DNA of 64,000 nucleotides from Lysobacter helvus (GTDB lineage Bacteria > Pseudomonadota > Gammaproteobacteria > Xanthomonadales > Xanthomonadaceae), in NCBI RefSeq assembly GCF_018406645.1, contig NZ_AP024546.1, positions 434,001 through 498,000 on the forward strand. Reading direction: 5' to 3'. Shown here piece after piece: positions 27,653 through 42,554 of the stretch (positions within the stretch are counted from its first letter, which is position 1; each line of letters opens with the position of its first letter). Both the position numbers and the translations under genes were made by a program. The notes under the pieces were generated by a model. The model saw nothing but the letters and a program-made list of their open reading frames with translations. It had not been told where the DNA came from and made no database searches.

Positions 27653-29797
27653 TCATTCGGACGGCAGGTTCATTTCCTTCAGCAGGTGCGGCGCGGGATA
27701 GACCTTCGCGAGCAGCCAGCGCAGGTAGCGCATGTCGACGTGGATCGCGCGCTTGTAGCGCGGATCGAACATCCAGCTGGCGCTCACCGCTTCCCAGTTG
27801 CTGTCGAAGTTCAGGCCGATCAGCTTGCCGTCGGCGTCGAGCACGGGCGAACCGGAATTGCCGCCGGTGGTGTCGAGGTTGGTCATCAGGTCGACGGTCT
27901 GTGTCTTGAGGACAGGATCGGCGGTGGTGCCGAAGTCGCCCTTCGCGATCGCGTCGAGCAAGGGCTTCGGTGCGTCGAACGGCGCCTTGCCGGTGTGCTT
28001 CTCGACGATGCCCTGCACGGTGGTGAGCGGGCGGTAGTCGATGCCGTCGCGCGGCGACATCGGGCTGATGCGGCCGTAGCTCACGCGCAGCGTGGAGTTG
28101 GCATCGGGGTACACGGCGCGGCCCTGCGACTTGCGGTACGCGATGAGCGCGCGCATGTACGCCGGGCGCAGGCGCAGCAGTTCGCCTTCGCGCTGCTTGC
28201 TCTCTTCTTCGATGCGCATGTACGCGGGCAGCAGCGCCTTCGCGGCGACGAGCATCGGATCCGGGTCGGTGGCGACATTGGATTCGCGCTGCATCAGCGA
28301 GGTGCGCACGGCTTCGTCGCCGAGCTTCGTGCCGGCGTAGAGCGCGTCGAGCTTCGCGGTCACCTGCGCCTGCGTGGTGCCGAACACCTGGTCGAATTCC
28401 GGCAGGTGCTGCGCGGCCGGCAAGGCGAGGTACTGGCGCAGCAGGTCGGCGAGGATCGCCTTCTCCACGGTCGGGCTGTAACGACGCTGCACCTGCTTGA
28501 GCGTGCCGGCGATCAGCGTTTCGTCGCGCAGCTGGTAGCCGGATTCGCGTTCGGCGTCGGGCTTGGTGCGTTCGATCGCCAGGCGCTGCACGGTGAGTGC
28601 GGCACGCAGCACTTGCGTCATCGCGCGGATGGCGCCGACCAGCTGGTCGCGGTCGCGCATCGCCATCGCATTTTTCAGCTGCGCTTGCGCGGCGTCGATG
28701 TCGCGGCGCGTGGCGGCGGCGTCGGGTTGCTTGCCGAGCCAGGCGAGCATCGCGGATTCGTCCTGCTGGCGCACGTGGATCGCGTCGCTGCGGCGCAGGC
28801 CGTCGAGTTCGCCCTGCGCGCGCTTGAGGTTGTTCTTCAGGCTCTGCACCTGCGAGGCGTAGGCGACCTTCGCGTTCGCGTCGGGCTTGGCGGCGGCGTC
28901 GATGGTGCCGATGAGGCCGTCGTACAGCGCGACGCGCGAGGGCAGCTGCCATTCGATCTGGTTCGCGAATTCCGACGCCATGCGGTGGCGGAACGTCACG
29001 CCCGGATAGCCGGCGAGCATCGCGAAGTCGCCGTCCTTCACATTGCGCGTGGACACCTGCAGGTGGGCGGGCGGTGCGTACGGCACGTTGTCGGGCGAAT
29101 AGTCGGCGGGCTTGCCGTCCTTGCCGACGTAGGCGCGCAGCAGCGTGAAGTCGCCGGTGTGGCGCGGCCACACGAAGTTGTCGATTTCGTCGCCGTAGTT
29201 GCCTATCGCCTGCGGCGGTGCGTACACCAGGCGGATGTCGCGCAGTTCGAGCTGGCGGATGAGGTAGAAGTCGGTGCCGTAATCCATGTTCGCAACGCTG
29301 CAGCGGTAGCCCGCGTCGCTTTCGCACTTGGCGACGGCCTGCTTGGTGGCGGCGTCGATGGCGTCGTAGTACGCCCGGCCCTGCTTCCCGCGCGCGTTGG
29401 CGAGGATGGTGTCGGTGATGCGGTCGAAGCCCGTGGTGACGAGCACGCGGTAGTCCGGGCTGGCCGGGAGTTCGCCGGCGCGGTCGGCGGCGATGAAGCC
29501 GTTCGCGATGAGGTCGCGGTCGGGCTTGCTGTTGTACTGGATGACGCCGAACGCGACGTGGTGGTTGGTCAGCACCAGGCCGTCCTGCGAGACGAACGCG
29601 CCGGTCGCGCCGCCCACCTTCACGACGGCGCTCATCGGCGGCTTCGTCAGGTCGGCGAGGTCCGCCGGGTTGCCCTTGAACCCGGCGGCGCGCAGTTGCG
29701 CCGCGATGTCGGGCAGTTGCGAGGGCATCCACATGCCTTCGTCGGCCTGGGCCGAGGCGGAAAGGAGCAGCAGGGACGCAAGGAGCGGTCGGCGCAT
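27653..29797 (-). CDS. S46-family dipeptidyl-peptidase (DPP7/DPP11-like), periplasmic
   Basis: 714-aa exopeptidase of clan PA, family S46. Signal peptide about residues 1-18. The triad is visible: His in VLTNHHVAFG, Asp in GDEIDNFVWPRHTGDF, and Ser648 in TTGGNSGSPV. These enzymes release dipeptides from peptide N-termini and support amino-acid-based nutrition in non-fermenters. The residue 18 positions after the nucleophile, which sets S1 preference (Gly in DPP7 types, Arg in DPP11 types), is Ser666 here (NFDSNWEA). That suggests neither the classic DPP11 acidic preference nor plain DPP7. Stands alone, divergent from tdh. Confidence 0.93.
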   Translation of the reverse strand: MRRPLLASLLLLSASAQADEGMWMPSQLPDIAAQLRAAGFKGNPADLADLTKPPMSAVVKVGGATGAFVSQDGLVLTNHHVAFGVIQYNSKPDRDLIANGFIAADRAGELPASPDYRVLVTTGFDRITDTILANARGKQGRAYYDAIDAATKQAVAKCESDAGYRCSVANMDYGTDFYLIRQLELRDIRLVYAPPQAIGNYGDEIDNFVWPRHTGDFTLLRAYVGKDGKPADYSPDNVPYAPPAHLQVSTRNVKDGDFAMLAGYPGVTFRHRMASEFANQIEWQLPSRVALYDGLIGTIDAAAKPDANAKVAYASQVQSLKNNLKRAQGELDGLRRSDAIHVRQQDESAMLAWLGKQPDAAATRRDIDAAQAQLKNAMAMRDRDQLVGAIRAMTQVLRAALTVQRLAIERTKPDAERESGYQLRDETLIAGTLKQVQRRYSPTVEKAILADLLRQYLALPAAQHLPEFDQVFGTTQAQVTAKLDALYAGTKLGDEAVRTSLMQRESNVATDPDPMLVAAKALLPAYMRIEEESKQREGELLRLRPAYMRALIAYRKSQGRAVYPDANSTLRVSYGRISPMSPRDGIDYRPLTTVQGIVEKHTGKAPFDAPKPLLDAIAKGDFGTTADPVLKTQTVDLMTNLDTTGGNSGSPVLDADGKLIGLNFDSNWEAVSASWMFDPRYKRAIHVDMRYLRWLLAKVYPAPHLLKEMNLPSE

Positions 29798-29932
29798 GGC
29801 GGGTCCGGTTGGAGGAATGAAGATGGGAGCGGGGTTCGCGCGTGAACCCGGGACGATACGGGCTCCGTGGCGGCCGTTGCAAAGGACGTCGGTCACGGTC
29901 CGCGCGTCACCGGCCGGCCCGGGCCCGCGCCG

Positions 29933-29938
29933 TATAAT
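29933..29938 (+). promoter_or_regulatory. candidate -10 box of tdh-kbl
   Basis: A perfect TATAAT ends 33 bases before the tdh ATG. The expected -35 place (around 29910-29915) is GC-only, so the promoter may need an activator or another sigma factor contact. Confidence 0.45.
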
Positions 29939-29971
29939 CCCGCCCCTCTTTCGCACTCCGCGGCCGCACCG

Positions 29972-31003
29972 ATGACGATGATGAAAGCGCTGGTCAAGCG
30001 CGAAGCCGGCAAGGGCATCTGGATGGAAGACGTGCCCGTGCCGGCGCCGGGCCCGAACGAAGTCCTGATCAAGCTGGAAAAGACCGCGATCTGCGGCACC
30101 GACCTGCACATCTACCTGTGGGACGAGTGGAGCCAGCGCACGATCAAGCCGGGCCTGGTGATCGGGCACGAGTTCGTGGGCCGAATCGTCGACCTCGGGC
30201 CGGGCGTGTCGGGCTATTCGGTGGGCCAGCGCGTGTCGGCCGAAGGCCACATCGTCTGCGGCCATTGCCGCAACTGCCGCGCCGGTCGCCAGCACCTGTG
30301 CCCCAACACCGTGGGCATCGGCGTGAACCGCAACGGCGCGTTCGCCGAATACATCGTGATGCCGGCCAGCAACCTGTGGCCCATCCCGGACCAGATCCCG
30401 AGCGAGCTGGCCGCGTTCTTCGATCCCTATGGCAACGCGGCGCATTGCGCGCTGGAATTCGACGTGGTCGGCGAAGACGTGCTGATCACCGGCGCCGGCC
30501 CGATCGGCATCATCGCCGCGGGTATCTGCAAGCACATCGGTGCGCGCAACGTGGTGGTCACCGACGTCAACGACTTCCGCCTCAAGCTCGCCGCCGACAT
30601 GGGCGCCACGCGCGTGGTCAACGTCACCAACACGTCGCTGAAGGACGTGATGGCCGACCTGCACATGGAAGGCTTCGACGTGGGCCTGGAGATGAGCGGC
30701 AATCCGCGCGCGTTCAACGACATGCTCGATTGCATGTACCACGGCGGCAAGATCGCGATGCTCGGCATCATGCCGAAGGGCGCGGGCGCCGACTGGGACA
30801 AGGTGATCTTCAAGGGCCTCACGCTGCAGGGCATCTACGGCCGGCGCATGTACGAGACCTGGTACAAGATGACGCAGCTGGTGCTCGGGGGCTTCCCGCT
30901 CGGCAAGGTGCTCACGCACCAGTTGCCGATCGACGAATTCCAGAAGGGCTTCGACCTGATGGAATCGGGCAAGGCCGGCAAGGTCGTGCTGAGCTGGAAC
31001 TGA
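29972..31003 (+). CDS. tdh: L-threonine 3-dehydrogenase
   Basis: 343-aa zinc-dependent medium-chain dehydrogenase (EC 1.1.1.103): L-threonine to 2-amino-3-oxobutanoate with NAD+. Catalytic zinc ligands: [10 protein letters not shown] (Cys), IGHEFVG (His-Glu); structural zinc cysteines in [15 protein letters not shown]; the NAD site is [14 protein letters not shown]. The C-terminal [11 protein letters not shown] block is typical of Tdh and separates it from sorbitol dehydrogenases. It starts at ATG ACG ATG ATG; either the first or a following ATG may be used. kbl begins 5 bases after the stop. Confidence 0.97.
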   Translation: MTMMKALVKREAGKGIWMEDVPVPAPGPNEVLIKLEKTAICGTDLHIYLWDEWSQRTIKPGLVIGHEFVGRIVDLGPGVSGYSVGQRVSAEGHIVCGHCRNCRAGRQHLCPNTVGIGVNRNGAFAEYIVMPASNLWPIPDQIPSELAAFFDPYGNAAHCALEFDVVGEDVLITGAGPIGIIAAGICKHIGARNVVVTDVNDFRLKLAADMGATRVVNVTNTSLKDVMADLHMEGFDVGLEMSGNPRAFNDMLDCMYHGGKIAMLGIMPKGAGADWDKVIFKGLTLQGIYGRRMYETWYKMTQLVLGGFPLGKVLTHQLPIDEFQKGFDLMESGKAGKVVLSWN

Positions 31004-31008
31004 CGACC

Positions 31009-32202
<1,194 letters not shown>

Positions 32203-32208
32203 CGGGTT

Positions 32209-32937
32209 TCAGTCGCCGCGCAATGCGGCGACTTCCGTTTCGGTCAGCGGGCGCCATGCGCCCTTCGCGAGATCGCCGAGTTCCAGCGGGCCGATCGCGA
32301 CGCGCACCAGGCGCAACACGTCGAAATCGAACGCGGCCAATAGACGTCGGATCTGCCGGTTGCGGCCTTCGTCCAAAACGATGTCGAGCCACGCGGTGCG
32401 ATCGCCTGCGCGCAGCAGCGCGATGGACTTGGCGTGCAACGGTTCGCCGTCGGCGAGGATGCCGTCGGCGAGCGCGTCGAGCGTGTCGTCGTCCGGGCGG
32501 CGATCGACCTGCACGTGGTAGCGCTTGTCGGGACCGGTCGCGGGATCGGTGATGCGCGCGGCCCACGCGGGATCGTTGGAGAACAGCAGCAGGCCTTCGC
32601 TGGCCTTGTCGAGGCGGCCCACGGGGGCGATCCAAGGCAGGCCGGCGGATTCGAAACAGGTATAGACGGTGTCGCGGTCGTGCTCGTCGCGCGCGGTGGT
32701 CACCAGGCCGCGCGGCTTGTTGAGCACGAGGTAGAGCGGCGCGGCGGCGTCGAGCGGTTGCTCGTCCACCGTGATCCGGTGGCGGCCGGCGATCGTTGGG
32801 AATTCGGGATCACGCACGATGCGCCCGTCGACGCGCACACGGCCCGCGCGGATCCATTCGGCGGCCTGCGTGCGCGAACACACGCCGCGCTTGGACAGCG
32901 CGCGTGCAAGGCCGTGGCGGGGCGTGGCGCCGGGCAC
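32209..32937 (-). CDS. RsuA/RluB/RluE-family rRNA pseudouridine synthase
   Basis: 242 aa. An N-terminal S4-type RNA-binding domain (ALSKRGVCSRTQAAEWIRAGRVRVDG) is followed by the catalytic domain with the nucleophilic Asp in VGRLDKASEGLLLFSND and 'LDEGRNRQIRRLLAAF'. It should isomerise a specific uridine in rRNA; which one cannot be told. The best start is GTG at 32937, because the frame upstream belongs to non-coding sequence and the preceding gene ends at 32955, 17 bases away. It converges with kbl, with 6 bases between stops. Confidence 0.9.
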   Translation of the reverse strand: MPGATPRHGLARALSKRGVCSRTQAAEWIRAGRVRVDGRIVRDPEFPTIAGRHRITVDEQPLDAAAPLYLVLNKPRGLVTTARDEHDRDTVYTCFESAGLPWIAPVGRLDKASEGLLLFSNDPAWAARITDPATGPDKRYHVQVDRRPDDDTLDALADGILADGEPLHAKSIALLRAGDRTAWLDIVLDEGRNRQIRRLLAAFDFDVLRLVRVAIGPLELGDLAKGAWRPLTETEVAALRGD

Positions 32938-32954
32938 GGCGGATGCAGAGTGGG

Positions 32955-33533
32955 TTACTTCGCGCCGTCCGGCTTGGTGGGCGGCTTCGGCGTGGCGGGC
33001 GTCGTCGTGGTCGACGGCGCGGCCGTGGGCGTCGTGCCCGGTGCGGCGTCCGTGGGCGTCGGCGCCGCGGGTGCGGTTGCAGCACCCCCGCCCTTCGCCA
33101 CGCGCACGCCACGTGCCTTCATCCACTGGTCGAACTCTTCGGCCGTCATGCGCTTGCCGTTCTGGTTCATGTCGAACCGCCACGGCGTGTTGTCGAACTG
33201 CGTCTTCGGCTTGTACGTGGCCGGATCGATCACGCCGTTCGCCGCCGGCGTGCCGGGCGATGCGGCGGGCATGGCGTTGGCGACGTTGCGGCAGCCTTCC
33301 AGGCGCAGGCGCAGCAGGACGTTGTCGACCGACTGCGCTTCGTCGAAGGCCTGCGCGAGAACGCCGGTGGGCGCGCCGAGCTGGTGGCTGGGCGCGGTGA
33401 ATTCGGGCGCGACGGCGGGCAGCACGGTGGGCTGCACCGGCAGTGCGCGCGCGGTGATCGCGCAATTGTCGGACTGTGCGTGGGCAAGGCCCGCGAGACT
33501 GAACAGGGCAACCGCGATCAATGCACGCGACAT
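32955..33533 (-). CDS. exported hypothetical protein with EF-hand-like loop
   Basis: 192 aa with a signal peptide (MSRALIAVALFSLAGLAHAQ). The central part is unrecognised; a loop DMNQNGKRMTAEEF near residue 140 matches the EF-hand spacing (D, N, N at 1-3-5, G at 6, E at 12-13). The last 45 residues are low-complexity Pro/Thr/Ala (APTPTDAAPGTTPTAAP), a likely flexible tail. ATG 33533 begins the signal peptide; an upstream frame-open ATG at 33587 is rejected. Same direction as the pseudouridine synthase, 17 bases apart. Confidence 0.7.
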   Translation of the reverse strand: MSRALIAVALFSLAGLAHAQSDNCAITARALPVQPTVLPAVAPEFTAPSHQLGAPTGVLAQAFDEAQSVDNVLLRLRLEGCRNVANAMPAASPGTPAANGVIDPATYKPKTQFDNTPWRFDMNQNGKRMTAEEFDQWMKARGVRVAKGGGAATAPAAPTPTDAAPGTTPTAAPSTTTTPATPKPPTKPDGAK

Positions 33534-33651
33534 GATGTTTCTCCTCGAAGGCGACGCGAGTGTAGGTGCGGGGATCGCATCGAACAACCGCAGCGATCAC
33601 AGCTTGCGCGCTTGCACGCGACGTTCGCGAAAAAAGAACCGCAAAAAGAAG

Positions 33652-33674
33652 AAGCCCGGCACGAGGCCGGGCTT
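33652..33674 (-). terminator. rho-independent terminator of the OmpA-family gene
   Basis: Perfect 9-bp stem (AAGCCCGGC 33652-33660, GCCGGGCTT 33666-33674) with a 5-base loop, followed on the minus strand by the T-rich run TTCTTTTTG. It lies 27 bases past the stop of the gene ending at 33702. Confidence 0.85.
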
Positions 33675-33701
33675 CCTTTTGTTGCTTGGAGCTTCGAACG
33701 C

Positions 33702-34811
33702 TTAGTTCTGGACGTTCAGCTCGGTGCGGCGGTTGCGCGCACGGCCTTCCGGATTGTCCGAACCGTCTTCGTTCGTGTTCGGCGCGATCGGGCGGCTCTC
33801 GCCGTAACCGTTCGGGCCCACCAGGCGCGCGGCGTCGACGCCGTTGCTGGTCAGGTAGTCGTACACGGCCTTGGCGCGACGCTCCGACAGCGACTGGTTG
33901 TAGGCATCGGTGCCGACGGAGTCGGTGTGACCGGCGACTTCAACCTTCAGGTCGGGGTAGCGCTTCAGGATTTCGACGGCTTCGCCGAGGATCGCCACCG
34001 CGTCCGGACGGAGCGTCGACTTGTCGAAGTCGAAGTTCACACCCTTCAGGTCGATGGAGACCGGCACCGGGCAGCCGTCCGGACCGATGGTCTGGCCAGC
34101 CTGCGAACCGGGGCACTTGTCGTCGCAGTTGTTGACGCCGTCGCCGTCATCGTCCGCATCGGCGCACGACGGGGCGGCCGGGGCCGGGGCAACCGGGGCC
34201 GACGGCTCCGGTCCGAGGGCCACGGTCAGGCCGACCGAAGCCAGCAGGTCCGTGAAGTAGTCTTCCTGCGTCTGGGCCGAACGGGCCTGGACGTCGTCGA
34301 AATCGATGCGCGTGCCGACTTCCGTACGGAGGTCAACGCGGCCGAAGTCGAACTGGAGACCGGCGCCGAGGTTGACGGCGACGTTGTTGTCTTCATGCTG
34401 CGCCGGGAACCCATCGCTCGGGGTGCCGAACGCCGGGTCGCGCACGAACTCTTCTTCGTGACGCTGCCAGCCCAGGCCCATGCGGATGTACGGCCACCAC
34501 TTGGAGTCGACGCTGCGGAAGTGGTAACGGGCATCGGCCGACACGCCGTACTGGCTCCACCACAGGTTCGGGTTGGAGGACTTGTCCGGGTTCTGGTAGT
34601 TCAGTTCTGCTTCGACCGACCAGTTCGGGTTCAGGAACTTGCCGAAGCCGAGGGTGGCGAAAATGGAATCTTCGGTATCACGGTCCGTGTCCTGGAAATT
34701 GACGCCGGTCGAACCGGAGACATACCAGCGGTCGTCGAAGTCCTGCGCAGAAGCGGCCTGGGCGACGCCAAGACCACCCAGCAGCGCGGCGCAGAGGAGT
34801 TTCTTGTTCAT
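33702..34811 (-). CDS. OmpA-family outer membrane protein with thrombospondin type 3 repeat
   Basis: 369 aa. Signal peptide 1-22 (cleavage after ASA), an eight-strand-type N-terminal beta-barrel (about 24-205), a Pro/Ala hinge, one calcium-binding TSP3-like segment (DADDDGDGVNNCDDKCPG), and a C-terminal OmpA domain (VNFDFDKSTLRPDAVAIL, VAGHTDSVGTDAYNQSLSERRA) that binds peptidoglycan. Similar in layout to OprF. Strong ribosome site (AAGGAG, 7 bases before ATG). A TTGGCA -35-like box (minus strand, 34944-34949) and a weak -10 (34920-34925) lie upstream. Codon use is strongly biased, as expected for an abundant protein. Confidence 0.93.
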   Translation of the reverse strand: MNKKLLCAALLGGLGVAQAASAQDFDDRWYVSGSTGVNFQDTDRDTEDSIFATLGFGKFLNPNWSVEAELNYQNPDKSSNPNLWWSQYGVSADARYHFRSVDSKWWPYIRMGLGWQRHEEEFVRDPAFGTPSDGFPAQHEDNNVAVNLGAGLQFDFGRVDLRTEVGTRIDFDDVQARSAQTQEDYFTDLLASVGLTVALGPEPSAPVAPAPAAPSCADADDDGDGVNNCDDKCPGSQAGQTIGPDGCPVPVSIDLKGVNFDFDKSTLRPDAVAILGEAVEILKRYPDLKVEVAGHTDSVGTDAYNQSLSERRAKAVYDYLTSNGVDAARLVGPNGYGESRPIAPNTNEDGSDNPEGRARNRRTELNVQN

Positions 34812-34969
34812 GTTCAGCTCCTTGATCAGGGTAAAGAAACATCGTTTTTTCGTTCAGACGGCCGCATGTCCGCACGGCTTGGATTCAAACTTATGACGGG
34901 CCGCATGAAGGCCTTGTTAACGCTAGCATAACAGTTGACCGGGTGCCAACCCCTGCTGCATGCGGAATT

Positions 34970-39449
<4,480 letters not shown>

Positions 39450-39497
39450 CGCCCGCGGGCGTAGCCTCCGGCGACCACCCGTCGCAGGAGGTTGCCC

Positions 39498-39854
39498 ATG
39501 TACGTCGATGGATTCGTCCTGGCCGTCCCCGAAGCGAACCTGGCCGCCTACCGCAAGATGGCCCGCCTGGGCGGCAAGATCTGGCGCGAACACGGCGCCC
39601 TCGAATACATGGAATGCGTCGCCGACGACGTCAAGCCGGGCAAGCTCACCTCGTTCCCGCAGGCGGTGAAGCTCAAGCCGGGCGAGGTCGTGGTCTTCTC
39701 CTGGATCCTCTACAAGTCCCGCGCGGCGCGCGATCGCATCAACGCGAAGGTCATGGCGGATCCGCGGCTGGCGCAGTTCATGGATCCCAAGTCGCTGCCC
39801 TTCGACGGCAAGCGGATGTTCTTCGGCGGCTTCAAACCCATCGTCCAGATGTGA
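39498..39854 (+). CDS. DUF1428 domain protein
   Basis: 118-aa dimeric alpha-beta barrel-like protein of the DUF1428 (YbaA) family: MYVDGFVLAVP, 'YRKMARLGGKIWREHGALEYMECVADD', 'VVFSWILYKSRAARDRINAKVMADPR' and 'KRMFFGGF'. Function unknown; small cytoplasmic. A very strong ribosome site AGGAGG (39486-39491) lies 6 bases before the ATG, which decides the start over a TTG at 39492. Confidence 0.88.
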   Translation: MYVDGFVLAVPEANLAAYRKMARLGGKIWREHGALEYMECVADDVKPGKLTSFPQAVKLKPGEVVVFSWILYKSRAARDRINAKVMADPRLAQFMDPKSLPFDGKRMFFGGFKPIVQM

Positions 39855-40125
39855 ACGCAGGCGGGATTGCCCTACCGCATTCATTTGGAAAACACAAGCA
39901 AATCCGATACTTAGCGAAGGCGTTCACGCGGCGTTGAGCCTACCGCCGCTACCGTGCGCCCACTTTCTCGCCGGCCGCCTTCCGCAGGCCGGCACCCGCA
40001 CGGTCCACGTCGAAGGACCGCGCCCGGGCAAAGGCAGCCACAGAGCCGCCGCCCTCCCCAGTACGCCATGCCGTCCCGGTCGCGCCACGCGACCGCCGGC
40101 GCAACGGAGCAAGGAGCACGACGCA

Positions 40126-40581
40126 ATGAAGCTCGCCTGGATCCTCTGGCTGTCGCAGGTCCTGCCACAGCCGGCCGCCGATTCGCTTTGCCTCAGCACC
40201 ACCGTCTACCTGGAAGCGCGCGACCAGTCCGCGCAGGGCCAGCAGGCCGTGGCCGAAGTCGCCCTGCGGCGCCGCGACAGCGGCCTGTGGGGAGACAACC
40301 TGTGTTCGGTGGTCACCGCGCGCCACCAGTTCGCGCCCACGATCGTCCCGGCCAGCACGCAGCTGCGCGGCGGCGAGGCCTGGGCCCGCGCCGTCACGGT
40401 GGCGCTGGAAGCCGAACGCAACTGGGCCCTGCCCGACGGCGAGCGCAAGGAACTCGTGCCGGGCGCGAGCCACTTCGCCGCCACCGCGATCGCGAGCCCC
40501 GCGTGGCGCAACGCCCACCAGGTGGCGACGATCGGCGACCACACCTTCTATCGCGTCCAGTCGCTGCCGCCGCGCGGTTGA
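40126..40581 (+). CDS. SleB-like cell wall hydrolase, exported
   Basis: 151 aa of the Hydrolase_2 (SleB) family. A short signal-like N-terminus (MKLAWILWLSQVLPQPAADS) is followed by the family's core helix STTVYLEARDQSAQGQQAVAEVALRR, whose Glu is the likely catalytic acid; the usual 'EARGE' reads 'EARDQ' here, so the second Glu is lost. Also seen: QFAPTIVP, AERNWALPDG, HFAATAIASPAW and HTFYR. Outside spore-formers these enzymes are thought to be lytic transglycosylases acting on peptidoglycan. Ribosome site AAGGAG, 9 bases from the ATG. Confidence 0.8.
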   Translation: MKLAWILWLSQVLPQPAADSLCLSTTVYLEARDQSAQGQQAVAEVALRRRDSGLWGDNLCSVVTARHQFAPTIVPASTQLRGGEAWARAVTVALEAERNWALPDGERKELVPGASHFAATAIASPAWRNAHQVATIGDHTFYRVQSLPPRG

Positions 40582-40690
40582 AATATCGGCACAAGGCGCG
40601 CCCTGCGGCATGCAGCGTTGCGCCGCGCGTGATCGACGCTGCACGCGCGACTGCGCATGATGCGCGCCTCGCATCGAAACGGAGTCGCCG

Positions 40691-41302
40691 ATGAAGTTGT
40701 ACTACTCGCCGGGCACGTGCGCCCTCGCCGACCACATCGCGCTGGAATGGATCGGCAAGCCGTTCCAGGCCACGCGCCTGTCGAAGGAAGACCGGCAGAC
40801 GCCGGAATACCTCGCCATCAATCCCGCCGGCGCCGTCCCCGCGCTCGACGTGGACGGCTGGATCCTCACGCAGAACGTGGCGATCCTCAATTACCTCGCC
40901 GACACCCATCCCGACGCGCAGCTCGGCGGCGACGGCACGCCGAAGGGACGCGCCGAAGTGAATCGCTGGCTGTCGTTCGCCAACTCCGACGTGCACCCGC
41001 TCTTCAAGGTGTTCTTCGGCAGCGCCAATTTCCTGGAAGACCCGAAGCTCATCGAGAAGGCGCAGGACAACGCGCGCCAGTCGCTGCGCACGCTGTTCGA
41101 GCGCGCCGACAAGCAACTGGCCGGCAAGCAGTGGATCGCGGGCACGCGTTCGATCGCCGATCCCTACCTGTTCGTCGTGCTGCGCTGGGCGCGCGCGGTG
41201 AAGGTGGACCTGTCGGGCCTGGACCACCTGCACGCGTTCTTCGAACACATGCGCAAGGATCCGGGCGTGCAGAAGGCGCTCGAGGAAGAAGGGCTGGCGT
41301 AA
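40691..41302 (+). CDS. glutathione S-transferase
   Basis: 203-aa GST, beta-class-like by its start MKLYYSPGTCALADHIALEW, with the catalytic Ser/Cys in SPGTC (residues 6-10). The thioredoxin-like N-domain ends with NPAGAVPALDVDGWILTQNVAILNYL, with the glutathione gamma-Glu site at 'TQN', and a helical C-domain has 'WIAGTRSIADPYLFVVL', the conserved N-capping box region. Cytoplasmic detoxification or redox role; no specific substrate evident. It ends at a strong bidirectional terminator. Confidence 0.92.
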   Translation: MKLYYSPGTCALADHIALEWIGKPFQATRLSKEDRQTPEYLAINPAGAVPALDVDGWILTQNVAILNYLADTHPDAQLGGDGTPKGRAEVNRWLSFANSDVHPLFKVFFGSANFLEDPKLIEKAQDNARQSLRTLFERADKQLAGKQWIAGTRSIADPYLFVVLRWARAVKVDLSGLDHLHAFFEHMRKDPGVQKALEEEGLA

Positions 41303-41320
41303 GCGTCGCCCCCAACGAAA

Positions 41321-41348
41321 AAGGCCGCGCAATGCGCGGCCTTTTTTT
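41321..41348. terminator. bidirectional rho-independent terminator
   Basis: Perfect 10-bp stem (AAGGCCGCGC 41321-41330, GCGCGGCCTT 41334-41343) with loop AAT, five A on the left and seven T on the right. It ends both the GST transcript and the minus-strand prpC transcript. Confidence 0.9.
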
Positions 41349-41362
41349 GTGCCTCGAAAGTA

Positions 41363-42532
41363 TCAGCGCTTGTCGATCGGCACGTACGCGCGATCTTCCG
41401 GCCCGATGTAGTTCGCGCTCGGACGGATGATCTTGCCGTCCTCGCGCTGTTCGATCACGTGCGCGGCCCAGCCGGTGGTGCGCGCGATGACGAACAGCGG
41501 CGTGAACATCGGCGTCGGGATGCCCATCATGTGGTAGGCCGACGCGCTGTACCAATCCAGGTTGGGGAACATCTTCTTGGTGTCCCACATCAGCGTCTCG
41601 ATGCGCTCGCTCACGTCGAACAGCACCTGGTTGCCGCCGTCGGCGCACAGCGTGCGCGAGATCTCCTTGATGATCGGATTGCGCGGGTCGCTCACGGTGT
41701 AGACCGGGTGACCGAAGCCGATCACGATTTCCTTCCGCTCCACGCGCGCACGGATGTCGGCTTCCGCTTCGTCGGCCGACGCGTAGCGGCTGATGATGTC
41801 CATTGCCACTTCGTTCGCGCCGCCGTGCTTCGGGCCGCGCAGCGCGCCGATCGCGCCGGTGATGCACGAATGCATGTCCGACCCGGTGCCGGCGATCACG
41901 CGCGCGGTGAAGGTGGACGCATTGAACTCATGCTCGGCGTACAGGATCAGCGACTTGTCCAGCGCGTTGGCATGCAGGTCGCTCGGCTCTTCGCCATGCA
42001 GCAAATGCAGGAAATGCGCCGCGACGCTGTCGTCGTCGGTCTCGCAATCGATGCGGCGGCCGTTGCGCGTGAAGTGCCACCAGTACAGCAACATCGAACC
42101 GAAGCTGGCGATCAGGCGGTCGGCCAGGTCGCGTGCTTCGGACGCCGGATGGCCTTCGCGTTCCGGCAGCACGGTGCCCAGCACCGAACAGCCCGTGCGC
42201 ATCACGTCCATCGGGTGCGCGTTGGCGGGCACCAGTTCCAGCGCTTCCTGCACGATCGCCGGCAGGCCGCGCAGGCGGCTGAGCTTCGTCTTGTACGCAC
42301 GCAGCTGCGAGGCGCTTGGCAGCACGCCATGCACGAGCAGGTGCGCGACTTCCTCGAACGTGGACTTGGTGGCCAGGTCGTGGATGTCGTAACCGCGGTA
42401 GTGCAGGTCGTTGCCGCTGCGGCCCACGGTGCACAGCGCGGTGTTGCCCGCGGCCGTGCCGCTCAGCGCGACGGATTTCTTGGGCTTGAAGCCTGGCGTG
42501 CCAGGGCCGGACGCAGCGGTGTTGTCGCTCAT
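41363..42532 (-). CDS. prpC: 2-methylcitrate synthase
   Basis: 389-aa citrate synthase-family enzyme (EC 2.3.3.5): propionyl-CoA plus oxaloacetate to 2-methylcitrate. It is shorter than the housekeeping type II citrate synthase and lacks its N-terminal extension, which with the prpB context identifies PrpC. Catalytic residues lie in [20 protein letters not shown] (His), [17 protein letters not shown] (His) and the C-terminal [20 protein letters not shown] (Asp position region). [10 protein letters not shown] near the N-terminus is family-typical. It is the last gene of the mdh-prpB-unknown-prpC run, 22 bases after the unknown gene's stop. Confidence 0.95.
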   Translation of the reverse strand: MSDNTAASGPGTPGFKPKKSVALSGTAAGNTALCTVGRSGNDLHYRGYDIHDLATKSTFEEVAHLLVHGVLPSASQLRAYKTKLSRLRGLPAIVQEALELVPANAHPMDVMRTGCSVLGTVLPEREGHPASEARDLADRLIASFGSMLLYWWHFTRNGRRIDCETDDDSVAAHFLHLLHGEEPSDLHANALDKSLILYAEHEFNASTFTARVIAGTGSDMHSCITGAIGALRGPKHGGANEVAMDIISRYASADEAEADIRARVERKEIVIGFGHPVYTVSDPRNPIIKEISRTLCADGGNQVLFDVSERIETLMWDTKKMFPNLDWYSASAYHMMGIPTPMFTPLFVIARTTGWAAHVIEQREDGKIIRPSANYIGPEDRAYVPIDKR

Positions 42533-42554
42533 GGGTGCTCCTTACGTGCGTGCA

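Noticed and set aside
32213-32232. Hairpin after kbl as terminator
   Set aside because: The repeat GTCGCCGC/GCGGCGAC lies inside the last codons of the convergent pseudouridine synthase gene and lacks a T run.
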